From Lithocarpus polystachyus (taxonomy: Eukaryota > Streptophyta > Magnoliopsida > Fagales > Fagaceae), in the NCBI GenBank assembly GCA_033629205.1, contig CM066170.1, forward strand, positions 11,977,501-12,041,500: DNA of 64,000 bases. Reading direction: 5' to 3'. Positions 36,371-46,062 of the stretch are shown here, one piece after another; the stretch's first letter is position 1, and each line of letters starts with the position of its first letter. The position numbers and the translations under genes are program-made. The notes beneath the pieces are model-generated. The model saw only the letters and a list, made by a program, of their open reading frames with translations, did not search any database and was not told the origin of the DNA.

Positions 36371-37328
36371 GGACAAAGTATCTCTACAACCTAAATTGGA
36401 GGAACTCTCTCCAAACTACGTATGTGTCGACACTAGAGAGTGACACGTGTCCTAACGTAACTGATACTCAAATTCAAAAATGACGTCGTTAACCAAAGAT
36501 GTTAGAGCACTTTTTTCTCCTCCTCTACAGACCAGTCAGACCTGAACCATCCCCTCTCTCTCCCCTAAATTCTCTCTAGTCTAGTAGCCAAAGCTCCAAA
36601 CTCGCCCCTCATGGCAATCTCGTTCAGCCTACACTTAACCCCTCCATTGTCTTTTTGCCGGGTCTTTCCAGCCCTCCCTTGCATCATGAGTCTTGCTTAA
36701 TTAAGGTGTTTTGTTCATGAAGTTCATACTCTAACATCAGTGTGTGCAAGTTGCTCATTTTTTAATGGGTCTTCTTTTCTTAATGGAGCCTTGGATTTGG
36801 ATATTGGTTTATCTGCTGTCTTGGGTTGTGTGTGATTTCACATGTTGTATTAGCATAAAGTGTAAAGTTTGATTTTGAATGAGTCTTGCCTTATGGGGTT
36901 TTGTTTATATTTTATTTTAAATTTATTTTGGATTGGTGTTGGGTTATATTTTGTGGTGGCATCCTGATAATGCTACAGAGCAGCAGCAACATTGATGATT
37001 GGGGATCGATGAGCTTCACAAGTTTGGGCGGTGCCCACCTAAAAGCAATGATTTTTCATCGATAGGATTGGGTGGAATTGTGAATCCAGGTTCAAGACAG
37101 ATTTGCTTGACATTCCCAGCTGATAGTACTTTCAGAGAGGAAGATGTTTCTAAACTATTTTAGGTACTTCAATTTTTTTAGTTTGTTAGAATTTTTGCTC
37201 AGATGGGTTAACAGCATTATTTTTGAATTTGAGCTTTAGTTAGGTCAGGACACATGTCACTCTCTAATGTTGACACGTTGTAGTTTGAAGAGAGTTCCTC
37301 CAATTTAGGTTGTAGAGAAACTTTGTCC
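36371..37328 (+). mobile_element. Pack-MULE nested in the CACTA element
   Basis: Long terminal inverted repeats of about 130 bases: GGACAAAGTATCTCTACAAC at 36,371 and its inverted counterpart ending ACTTTGTCC at 37,328, similar through ACACGTGTCC and beyond. The flanks ATATGTAAA and ATATCTAAC (36,362-36,370 and 37,329-37,337) match at 7 of 9 positions, fitting a worn 9-bp target duplication. The cargo includes a CCCH gene piece at its right side and an ATG-initiated leader-like stretch near 36,611. Confidence 0.85.
36983..37163 (+). pseudogene. Captured CCCH zinc-finger/RNA-binding protein fragment
   Basis: Reads DDWGSMSFTSLGGAHLKAM, then in another frame VNPGSRQICLTFPADSTF and REEDVSKLF before a stop. 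This is the linker and start of the RNA-recognition motif of the plant CCCH proteins related to AtC3H46/55. A frameshift lies near 37,060. The zinc fingers themselves are absent. Confidence 0.7.
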
Positions 37329-40012
37329 ATATCTAACTAGACCAAACTGCACAACCAGCAAGATTGAGACTACCCAAATATGTAGATCGGGGAAAAAAAT
37401 CCCAGCAACTAACAAACCAAAATACAAGATAATGTAAAGTTAAACAAGCACATACCCACTTAGCAAATCAACATGAAGAAAAATATATGAAATAGTTGGA
37501 AATTAATGGTCCATTCGGATGAAGGGAGAGAGAGGAGAGTAGAGTAGAGTAAATCCATAGAGTAAATCCATAGAAATTTAATTATTTATAAATTAGGTTA
37601 CCACCTCACACTTGAGACCATCACAATCTGTTATTAATTTTTTTTTTATAACTCTTATGTGATAATTGATTTGGGGAATGGTACAAAATTGTTGTGAATT
37701 TTTTTTATATCCTTTAAGAAAGAATTAGTTGATTACAAAAAGACGTAGACTTTTTTCTTAAAAAAAAAAAAAAAAAAGTAGACTAGGGCTTTCTATATCA
37801 CTATTTATCTCCCTATGAATTGCTTTACCAATGTTTTATACTTGGTGGCTGGATAATTGATTGTACAAATTGGATCAAAAACTTTAAATGATTAAAAAGA
37901 AGGAAAATAAAATGGTTGTGCTTGATGAGAGATGAAACGAATGCTCTGGAAGGTCAGGATTGGGCTTGGCTCAATTAAAGCCCAAACCAAAAAGAAACAA
38001 ATAACAAGCCCATCAAACCCAATAGCCCAAAAGAAAATCAAGTCCAAAAAACCGACTACTGTTATTTATTTTTTTATGTACCCCACTACTGTTATAACTA
38101 GCGTTATTTTTTACCTACTCCATGAACATTACTTATTATCATGATGCTTTTGCATTACGAATCTAACTTTAATTCAAAACATTTGTACTCTAATCATTCG
38201 TTATAATTTTGATTTGTGCTACTTTTGTGTTCACCTAACATAATTTATACCTACAAAATCATGAGTAATGTTAAATATATTATTGCAAATTTTACTATAT
38301 AGGTATTATAAATTGATGTTTTAAATTTTAGACATACAGTAAAAAAGTTTATTAAAAAATTAGTTATGGTCCCATTTACATTGAATATGGTCCCATTTAC
38401 ATACATTGTCACCACAATTTGTAAAATTCTTATGGTAAAATTAATAGTTTTTTATTTTTATTTTTTTCCTTTAGAATCTTTAAGTAGGATCATTGGCTAT
38501 TAGCAATTTGTATGCATTTGGAAATTTCAAAACACTATGTAACTACTAACTGGAAGGTATTCTTTTTTCCCCAGCATTCTTTTTTCCCCAGCATTCTACA
38601 GTATGCTTTGTATTCAAATTAATGGGGGGAAAAAATAGCACAATATAGGAGGTAGAAACTGCCGAAATTATTCAATATACTCAATATACTACATATCTCA
38701 TTCAAAAAAGAACTCTAAACGTTGGTTTTACACACATAGAACTCATATTTATGTGAGAGGTTGTAGTCCACCTATTCTAAAAATAAGTAATTATCAGTAC
38801 TATGCAAACAATGCTTATCCTCTCACATTACACCAAAAAGAGTATTTTCATAGAAGATAAGCACAGCACCACAGGCCATAAGCTAAACTCAATTAACAGT
38901 AGCTATTTGTTTCAATTAGTTTATTCAGAATCAACCATGAATATAGTTTTTAATTTATTGAAGGAATTATAAATGATTGTTAATGATTGTTCATATAAAG
39001 AAATATTTACACTTTAACAAGTAAACTTTAATCTAAACTGAATTTTTTCTTTTCTTTTTTCGAGGGGTAGTTTTAAAGCCTATATGGCTATATGGCTATA
39101 CCTATATCAGTAAAAGAGGAAGAGGACAATAAAATTGGTAACACTAAATTCAATAGTGTTTGTAATTTGGTTTCTCTAGCCAACAAAAAACTAGCAAGGG
39201 GCAATCTTTGTACTCTACCAAACTAAAAAGAAAGAAATGCCATTTAACTATTAAACTAACCTTTAACTAAAAATATACTTATTTTTTTAATGAAATCTTT
39301 AATCACAAACTAACGAAGCCTAATCCTCTTTATTTATGTTGCTTTCGCCCTACTTTTTTCTCAACTAAGTTAAAGGGAGGTTGCTAAAGTTAAACTCTGA
39401 TTCCCCATGCAAACTTAACACAGTGAAAAATAGCAAAAACCACAATGTACAACAACAGATCTCACCTAAATAAAGTTCCAAGATCTCATTTTCATGCGCA
39501 GGATCTTAGCATCTCTTTTAATCATGACTACCATACGCCTAATCAAGAAAGTAGAACCAAAATCACCCCAATTGCTAATACTTTATTGCACACTAGCATC
39601 AGGCCATAAACAACATGATTGTTATACTTTTTTTTTTCCTTGAAATGTCAAAGTCAGCAATCCTTCCAATCAATGCTAGTATTTGGTACTGTTGAGAAAA
39701 AGTTTGAATTTTGACTGCAAAGAGATAATCACTCCTCAACTGAAGGGATACAATAATAATATTTTAAGGCCCTGATTGATTTAATGAAGCTTGGTTTTGT
39801 GTTCCCAATTAATTTCAAGAAAAGGTAAAGCTTTACAACAACAACCAAGTCTGAGTCTCAAAATGATTTATTATGAAAATAATAGGTGCCCTTACATTCC
39901 ATTCAAAATCACAGACTGAATTGACAAACATTTACAAATTGAAGACAAAATAAATGAAATAAATTTCATAGAGGATCACCATGGTTAAGTAACCACATCT
40001 GTGACAGTATGT
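37329..40012. other. CACTA interior, no identified gene
   Basis: AT-rich. Small direct repeats include GAGTAAATCCATA (about 37,546-37,575) and CATTCTTTTTTCCCC (38,560-38,595). No conserved frame. Confidence 0.45.
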
Positions 40013-40184
40013 ATCTCTCTCACTCAACATCAACAATATATTACTAACAACTACAAATCTACAAGACATGAAAATTGAGGACATTTTAACCAACTGTTTT
40101 TGAATTGTAACTAAATCAAAATTTCTCTCCAAGTTTTCTCAGCAACCAAGCAGATGACTAAGTCAAAAAAAAAAAAGTATTTGT
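40013..40184 (+). repeat. 172-base direct repeat, left copy (flanks WAT1 fragment)
   Basis: Nearly identical to 40,910-41,081, from ATCTCTCTCACTC to GATGACTAAGT followed by an A-run. Together they bracket the captured transporter fragment. Confidence 0.95.
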
Positions 40185-40398
40185 AAAGTATTAAGTTTGA
40201 GTCTTTTAAAATGAAATTCTAACTCTGCAAGTCCCATACAATAGTTAATTACAAAAATAAGTAAATCTGACATAGCGTCCACAAAATATGGATTAAGAGT
40301 TTTGAATCGAGAACGATTTCTTTAAGAACAACTAAACCAATAAACCTTAGGGTTAAAGTAGAAGTTTGAATTTCAATTAATTTGATATTAATTATCAG

Positions 40399-40905
40399 GT
40401 TGGAAAAGCCAGCAGTAGGAACATTGGGTGGGATGATGAAGATTGCAGGGACAGTGGTAGGAATAGGTGGGGCAATGCTATTCACTTTATACAGAGGTGT
40501 GAAAATTGACTTGTGGTCAACACACGCACCATCACACCCAGGCTCTAGTCGTCATGTAATGGGCACCCTATTTTGTTTAGCCAGCAGTTTATCCTATGCA
40601 ATGTGGTTGATAATCCAGGTCAGTTAGAATTCCAATCACTATTATTTTACAATAATTAAATATTAATTAATGCCCATGCAATTTTCTAATTTTTTTTGAA
40701 TCAGTTTTGTTCTATTTCTATTGTTCTTAAATACAGGCAAAAATGAATGAAAGATATCCATGCCTTTATTTAGGCACAGCTCTCATATGTACAATGAGCT
40801 TCTTGCAGTCTATTGTTTTTGCCCTATGCACTGAAAGGGATTGGAGTCAGTGGACAGTTGGGATCTTAGGCTCCTTACTGCGGCTTATTTGGTTTTGTAA
40901 TCTCT
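40399..40905 (+). pseudogene. Captured WAT1-type EamA transporter fragment, two exons
   Basis: WAT1-related proteins are ten-helix EamA transporters of the tonoplast or plasma membrane; WAT1 itself exports auxin from vacuoles. Exon 40,399-40,618 (CAG acceptor, CAG|GTCAG donor) reads LGGMMKIAGTVVGIGGAML, GVKIDLWST and CLASSLSYAMWLIIQ. Exon 40,737-40,905 reads AKMNERYPCLYLGTALICTM, FALCTERDWSQW. After DWSQW the text diverges from the family and runs into the direct repeat at 40,910. Both exons are open and joined in phase, so the copy is young. It covers only about 3-4 helices. Confidence 0.87.
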
Positions 40906-40909
40906 ATAT

Positions 40910-41081
40910 ATCTCTCTCACTCGACATCAACAATATATTACTAACAACTACAAATCTACAAGACATGAAAATTGAGGACATTTTAACCAACTGTTTTTGA
41001 ATTGTAACTAAATCAAAATTTCTCTCCAAGTTTTCTCAGCAACCAAGCAGATGACTAAGTAAAAAAAAAAAAAAACGTATT
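40910..41081 (+). repeat. 172-base direct repeat, right copy (flanks WAT1 fragment)
   Basis: Second copy of the repeat at 40,013-40,184, offset 897 bases, with very few differences. Confidence 0.95.
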
Positions 41082-41189
41082 TGTTTATTTTTCTCCCAGA
41101 AATCCCTTAGTTCCAAATCAATACTCAAAATGTCAGATACCACAAACCACATACCTTAACTCGTAAGACTTTACCACAAATCATATCGC

Positions 41190-41974
41190 AAAAATCATTA
41201 TAAAACAAGATTAAAAAGAAAAAGAAAAAAGAAGAGAGAAAGAATAGAGGGATACCTGCGATTGGCAGAAAACCCTAAAGCAATGGGCTGTGGAAGGCAG
41301 CGGCGGCTTCGGCAGAGGGAAGTTGGGCTTCGAAGTGGGCAAGGAGGATGATGAGTACTCCGGTCGGTGATGGTGAGGAAGTTGATGAATCGGGCCAAGT
41401 TTGTGGATGACGATGATGGGAATCGGTGAGAGTGTGTGGATGAGGATGATGGGATCGGTGAAGTTTTGAGAGATGACAGTTAATTTGAGCGGTGTCCGTG
41501 AGAGATGAGAGTTTGTGGAGGAAGAGATCGTGTTTTACGCGGTGTCTGTGAGAGATGAGAAGTGGGCAGGTTAAATTTTAGGGTTTGTGAAATATGCTAT
41601 TTATACAAAGCCTAAAGCCGCATTTTTAACCTGCAGCTATAGGAAAAATTTTAGGCCTCGTTTACAACACGCAGCCCCATCCCACAACTGAAGCCGCGTA
41701 TTTTAAACGCGACTTCAGACTAAGGTTAAAGCAGCGTCGATATTAGGCTGTAGCCGCGTTTTTTAAACGCGGCCATATCCAGACCCCCAAAAATGCGGCT
41801 ACAGCCCAATAAAACGCGGCTTCAGACTGGGCCTAAGGCCCCGGCTTCTAAACGCGGCCCAAGATGTTTGTTTAAGCCGCGTTTCACAAAAACGCGGCTT
41901 TAGTTCGTCTGGGGCCGCGTTTTTGTAAACGCGGCCTGAAAAAACGCGGCCCAAGGCCCGCATTTTTTGTAGTG
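41190..41974 (-). repeat. CACTA right end and subterminal array
   Basis: A GC-richer part (41,260-41,570, GATGAGAGT- and GGTGTCCGTGAGAGATGAG-type repeats) passes into an array of AAACGCGGC/GCCGCG motifs from about 41,616 to 41,960, then the terminal GCATTTTTTGTAGTG. The motif is shared with the left end but arranged differently. Confidence 0.9.
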
Positions 41975-41977
41975 TTT

Positions 41978-42297
41978 ACTGTCTTGGTACCTTCATAGGT
42001 GGTCTTAAGAATGGTCCATGCTTCCTTGACAAATTCCATGAATGATATTTTCTTGAATTTCTCATTGGTCACCCCACAAAACAAAACATTCAAGACCCTA
42101 CTGTTGAAATTTGCCGCTTTGATTGTTACTTCATCCCAATCTATCGGCGCTTCCTTGGCCTTAATCCATCCAACTTCAATAGCTTGCCATACTTGTTCAC
42201 CTAGAGCCTGCAAAAAAACTTTCATACGAACTTTCCAGTACGCATAATTAGTGTCATCAAATAAATGAGGTATAATAAGAGACTGTCCTCTATCCAT
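41978..42297 (-). pseudogene. Copia gag, 5' portion (before CACTA insertion)
   Basis: Opens with MDRGQSLIIPHLFDDTNYAY, then WKVRMKVFLQALGEQVWQAI and FKKISFMEFVKEAWTILKTT up to YEGTKTV. It carries the N-terminal gag motif (NYxYWKxRM) of plant copia gag (DUF4219/UBN2 type), open across this part. At 41,975 the frame is cut by the CACTA end and resumes at 23,064. The start lies 58 bases inside the primer site. Confidence 0.92.
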
Positions 42298-42354
42298 AAC
42301 AAACAGGGGTCAATGGATCACACAACAAAGACTAACCCTAATCAAAGTGTGCCC

Positions 42355-42366
42355 GCTCTGATACCA
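42355..42366 (-). other. Primer binding site of the copia-type element
   Basis: TGGTATCAGAGC on the minus strand, complementary to the 3' end of plant initiator Met-tRNA, two bases from the 5' LTR end. Confidence 0.95.
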
Positions 42367-42368
42367 CT

Positions 42369-43354
42369 TGTTAGAAAATTTAGACTCTGGTTGATAGAAT
42401 TAACAAGTTTTGAACTTAAGTTGTTAATTATATTTATTATGAATAAACCTTGTTAAAACAAACAAACATCAATATCATGTCAAAATCATGCACAGCGGAA
42501 AAATAAATAAGACAAAATATGATGACTCTGAAAAACCAATAAAACAAACTAGTTTCACAGTAAAAAACTAGGGAGAAACCTTTCCGAAAAGCAATCCACT
42601 ATAATAAAGAGAAGTTTCAAATTTAGTAAAAAACTTTTGTCCCTAGACTTTACAATCCTCGTAGATAAACTTACAGCAGAAGCCTTCTACCGCTTCAGAA
42701 CCTCTGAACTCTTCAATATATAAACGCCACCCTTTTGCACAGATCTCAGTATGTGACTAACCAATGATGCACGACTTCTAGTACGTGACTAACTCCAACA
42801 ACTTGAAAAAGATGTTGTTGGCTACGAAGTTCTTCACTTCATCAATAACGAAGATCAAGAAGTACTTGGTTACAAAACCCTAAGGCGCAAAAGACGCAGT
42901 AACTTCTTTAAGAGAAAATAAGGCACTCGGTCACTTTTTGTATGTGTTCTCCTTATTTTCTCTTTTGTGACGGCCTCTAAAATAAGCCTTATATATGTCT
43001 AGAATTGTGAAAAAAGAAAATCTACACAAATACATAAACATGGGCTGAAAATTAGATCTGGAAATTTTGATTTCATAGAACTCGATAGATACTGTATCTG
43101 TCGAGCAGCTGTTGAGACCTTGATAGATATATCTGTCGAGATTTAATGAACAACACTTCTTCACTTGTTTCTTGGACAGACTTGCATGGCTTTAATACTA
43201 GACTTGAACTCTTGTTCCTTGAAGTATTAAACATACCCTAGATCTATCCAATTACAAGTAAAATGCGTTTTGTCAAAAGATTAGCCAATTTACAATAACA
43301 TATGTTCTAACAAGTTCCATATATGTCCTAACAAGTTCCACATATGTCCTAACA
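42369..43354 (-). repeat. 5' LTR of the copia-type element
   Basis: 986 bases, TGTTAG to CTAACA. It matches the LTR at 18,486-19,484 throughout. Near its outer end TAACAAGTTCCA(T/C)ATATGTCC is tandemly repeated (43,306-43,350). Confidence 0.92.
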
Positions 43355-43458
43355 GAAAATATTTTTCAAGTTCTTTGAAATCCAAAATAAGTTAGCAAAT
43401 GGAAACTAGCTAACTACAATATGAAATCTATTTGATTATTCACATTCTAAGGTTCTTA

Positions 43459-43667
43459 GAGCATTTGCAGCAGTGGAGCTAAATAGCTATATTACTATTT
43501 TAGCTCCACCAATATAGCAAAAAGAGCCTGCAGCAGTGGATCCATATTTAAAATTTTTAGCTAAAGTGCTACAGTACACATCTATTTATAAATGTGCACT
43601 GTAGCACATAGCTAAAAAAAAAAAAAAATTTACTAAACCTTCTTTCTCTTTACTGATTAAAAAAATC

Positions 43668-43729
<62 letters not shown>

Positions 43730-44457
43730 GCTTCTCTTCTTTCTTCTTTCTTCCTCAATTTTTTTTTCTCTCAAGCTCACCGGCCAACTCCCTCGTCTCC
43801 CTCATCCCTCAGCTTGCCAGTCAGCTCGTCATCGCCGATCAGTTCCGCCGACCCACGTCAAGCCCCATCACCGATCTCCCCAAACCCCACGCCTTCGCCG
43901 GCCTCAACATCACCGACCCAAGCCGAACTAAGCCCCAAGCCGCCGATCCATGTCTTCGTCCCACGCCGTCCAACGCCTCCGCTAGCCTCAACGTCACCGG
44001 CCCAAGTCGACCCAAGCTGCCAATCCACGTCGCTGATCTGTTCTCTCTATTTTTCTTTTTCTTTTTTCCTGCTATGGACCACTGGTGGTGGTGGTGGTTG
44101 TGGTTGTGGTTGTGGTTGATGGTAGAGGTGGTGCCCTAAGCTGCCGATCTGTTCTTTTTTTTTTTTTCAGCTGTGGACCACTGGTGGTGGTGGTAGTGGT
44201 GGTGGTGGTTGTGGCTGTGGCTGTGGCTGTGGCTGATGGTAAAGGTGGTTGTGGTGGTGTGGTGTATATTTTTTGAGTAGTGGGATATATTATTTTATTA
44301 TAGAAAATATATTATTTTATTGTGATGTTTATATTATTTTATTGTATTAAAAGCTAAAATTGATCTACTGCTGCAGCACGTGTATAGTTAAAATAGATAA
44401 AGTAACTTTTGATGGAGCTAAATTGCTAAAAATTTAGCTCCACTACTGTGGATGCTC
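43459..44457. mobile_element. PIF/Harbinger-like non-autonomous element
   Basis: 999 bases between TTA duplications (43,456-43,458 and 44,458-44,460). Ends GAGCATTTGCAGCAGTGGAG and its inverted partner CTCCACTACTGTGGATGCTC. Carries a (CT)n tract at 43,674-43,728, a GC-rich proline/serine-codon stretch (43,800-44,040) and GGT/GTG-rich repeats (44,085-44,260). No transposase. The GC-rich part could be captured host leader or coding DNA of unknown origin. Confidence 0.8.
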
Positions 44458-45235
44458 TTATAACCACCGTCCTAAATTCCTAATCATCATCATCCATTTT
44501 ATCATTTATGTAGAAATTTTACTAGAGCTGTAAAAGAGATCAAGATATAATTTCACACTTAACTATTTAAGTTACACCACTCAGCAACAATTAAAAAAAA
44601 TCAATCAATCAATATACAAATTAATACAAGCATAACTAATAAAATTATACACAAAAAAATATTTTAGTAATATTAGAACACAAATTAGTATATTGATCAA
44701 ACAAATTTAACAATGTTATAACTTAAAAGGCAACAAAGCCAACATCAAATTCTTCATTTAGAAATGATGAAGCATTCTTCCATTTTGATTACAAGTGAAC
44801 TAGAAACTAGACAAAATTTACTTAGGTTAACTTAATTTTATAAAATAAAAAATAAAAAGTCATACCATCACATCATGTAAAAATTAAAACCCTTAAAGCT
44901 TCATCAAAACAAAAAATTTATCCCATAAATAATAAAAAAACAAAAAATTTATGTTTTTGGTAGGATCTGTAGGATCCCATACGATCCTCGAACCTATACG
45001 ATCCTACATGATCCTACACGATCCTACCATTTTTACAATCCTAGTACGATCTTAAACGTTTTGGTACTATGGAATCGTGAAATTGTGTGATCTTACGATC
45101 CATATCGCGATTTTGACAACCATGATTGTGATTGATTGCATTTCATTTTTAAATGGACTCAATTTTTTCTAAAATTCTCCTTAAATTCTCTTATAAAATT
45201 TTCTTATATAATGTATTATATATAACCTTTTTTTG

Positions 45236-45237
<2 letters not shown>

Positions 45238-45284
<47 letters not shown>
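45238..45284. repeat. (CT)n microsatellite
   Basis: About 47 bases of CT upstream of the bHLH pseudogene, possibly part of its original 5' leader or promoter. Confidence 0.95.
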
Positions 45285-45286
<2 letters not shown>

Positions 45287-45661
45287 ATTGCACTAAGTCT
45301 AACCTGTTAACGATTTCTTGGTTTTCCATTTTCTTGGGATTCAATGTTTCACTGCCTATCCTGATTCCTGTGAGAGATTCCTCAGCATCTAACGGTTAAT
45401 ACTAAATTGACTTAAAGAACCTTACAAATTCATTCACAATCCCTCTTCAAAATAGTTGATAGCGATGCTCAGTCTCTTTCAACTCATTTCTCTTATTTAC
45501 TCCTTTTAGCATCCTTTTCTTGGTCTTGACAATTTCACACCCCCCACTTTTCCATTTGGGTCCTTTTCCTTTTCTTAGTCCCTACTCTTTCAAAACCAAC
45601 TAAGCTCTTTTCCGACACTTCCTCTTAGCAGTTTGTTTGTTTTTGTTTTTTGGGGTTGAAA

Positions 45662-46062
45662 ATGGGTGATAGTTTGTCTGATATTTTTGATGAAAATGAA
45701 TTTAGAGACAGAAACTTGTTGGGGGAGTGATGATGATCTTTTTAGTATCTTTGAGAGTATTGAGGATGTGGCTGAGTTTCCTCTTATTGATGAAGTTGTG
45801 GTTGGGTCGAAAGAAAATGAAGAGACTCTGAGATTGGTGTCTCAGAATTCCATGTCATCCTACAGTGGTTTGCCAGAGTCGAAGACTGGCCGAGTTTGAA
45901 ATATCACCAAATAACAGAAGCTTTTGACTTCCTCAGAGGAAGAAAACCATAAAGGGCAACAAAAGATGTCAAGTATAATAGTGGAGCTCAACTTGAAGGA
46001 AGCAAATGAATGAGCATTTGTCGGTGTTGACTGTTGAGGTCACTTATGCCTTGCTTTTATGT
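45662..46062 (+). pseudogene. SPCH: SPEECHLESS-like bHLH transcription factor pseudogene, 5' part
   Basis: SPEECHLESS starts the stomatal lineage by binding E-boxes with ICE1/SCREAM partners. Here the ATG frame reads MGDSLSDIFDENEFRDRNL. A frameshift near 45,715 leads to DDLFSIFESIEDVAEFPLID and SKENEETLRLVSQNSMSSYS, then a TGA at 45,897. Decayed bHLH pieces follow in different frames: GQQKMSSIIVE, KQMNEHLSVL and LRSLMPCFYVK. The match stops after FYVK; helix 2 and the C-terminal domain are absent. At least three frameshifts or stops. Whether the missing rest lies elsewhere or was never copied cannot be told. Confidence 0.85.

Larger units (their letters stand above)
23068..41974. mobile_element. 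18.9-kb non-autonomous Pack-CACTA transposon
   Basis: Starts CACTACCAAAAA at 23,068 and ends TTTTTTGTAGTG at 41,974, flanked on both sides by TTT (23,065-23,067 and 41,975-41,977), the 3-bp duplication typical of CACTA elements. Subterminal arrays of palindromic GCCGCGTTTTAAACGCGGC-type motifs lie inside both ends. It sits in the copia gag, and removing it with one TTT makes the gag frame continuous. No transposase resembling TNP2/TPase was found. The cargo is fragments of at least four host genes with introns, plus a nested Pack-MULE and a LINE tail. Confidence 0.93.
18486..43354 (-). mobile_element. Copia-type LTR element with gag but no pol (TR-GAG-like)
   Basis: Two LTRs in the same orientation (18,486-19,484 and 42,369-43,354) both begin TGTT and end CTAACA. 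On the minus strand a primer site, TGGTATCAGAGC, lies two bases inside the 5' LTR, and an AAAGGGGGAGAT polypurine tract abuts the 3' LTR (19,485 onward). Removing the CACTA insertion leaves an internal part of about 4.0 kb holding gag only; no protease, integrase, RT or RNase H motif was found. The flanks AAAAA (18,481-18,485) and GAAAA (43,355-43,359) are a near-match 5-bp duplication. The LTRs differ at roughly one base in ten by eye, so it is an old insertion. Confidence 0.88.
18159..45121. mobile_element. Outer non-autonomous TIR element carrying all nested insertions
   Basis: GGTTGTCAAAATCG at 18,159 is exactly inverted at 45,108-45,121. Both sides continue into GATCCTAC/GTAGGATCG-type repeats (18,170-18,245 and 44,965-45,100). 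Only about 1.1 kb belongs to this element itself: 18,159-18,485, 43,355-43,458 and 44,458-45,121. The rest is the copia insertion and a Harbinger-like element. No target duplication was recognised, so the class is unknown. Calling the two ends one element is inference. Confidence 0.6.

Noticed and set aside
44085..44276. Val/Gly/Ala-rich open frame
   Set aside because: GGT/GTG simple-repeat translation in the Harbinger-like element.
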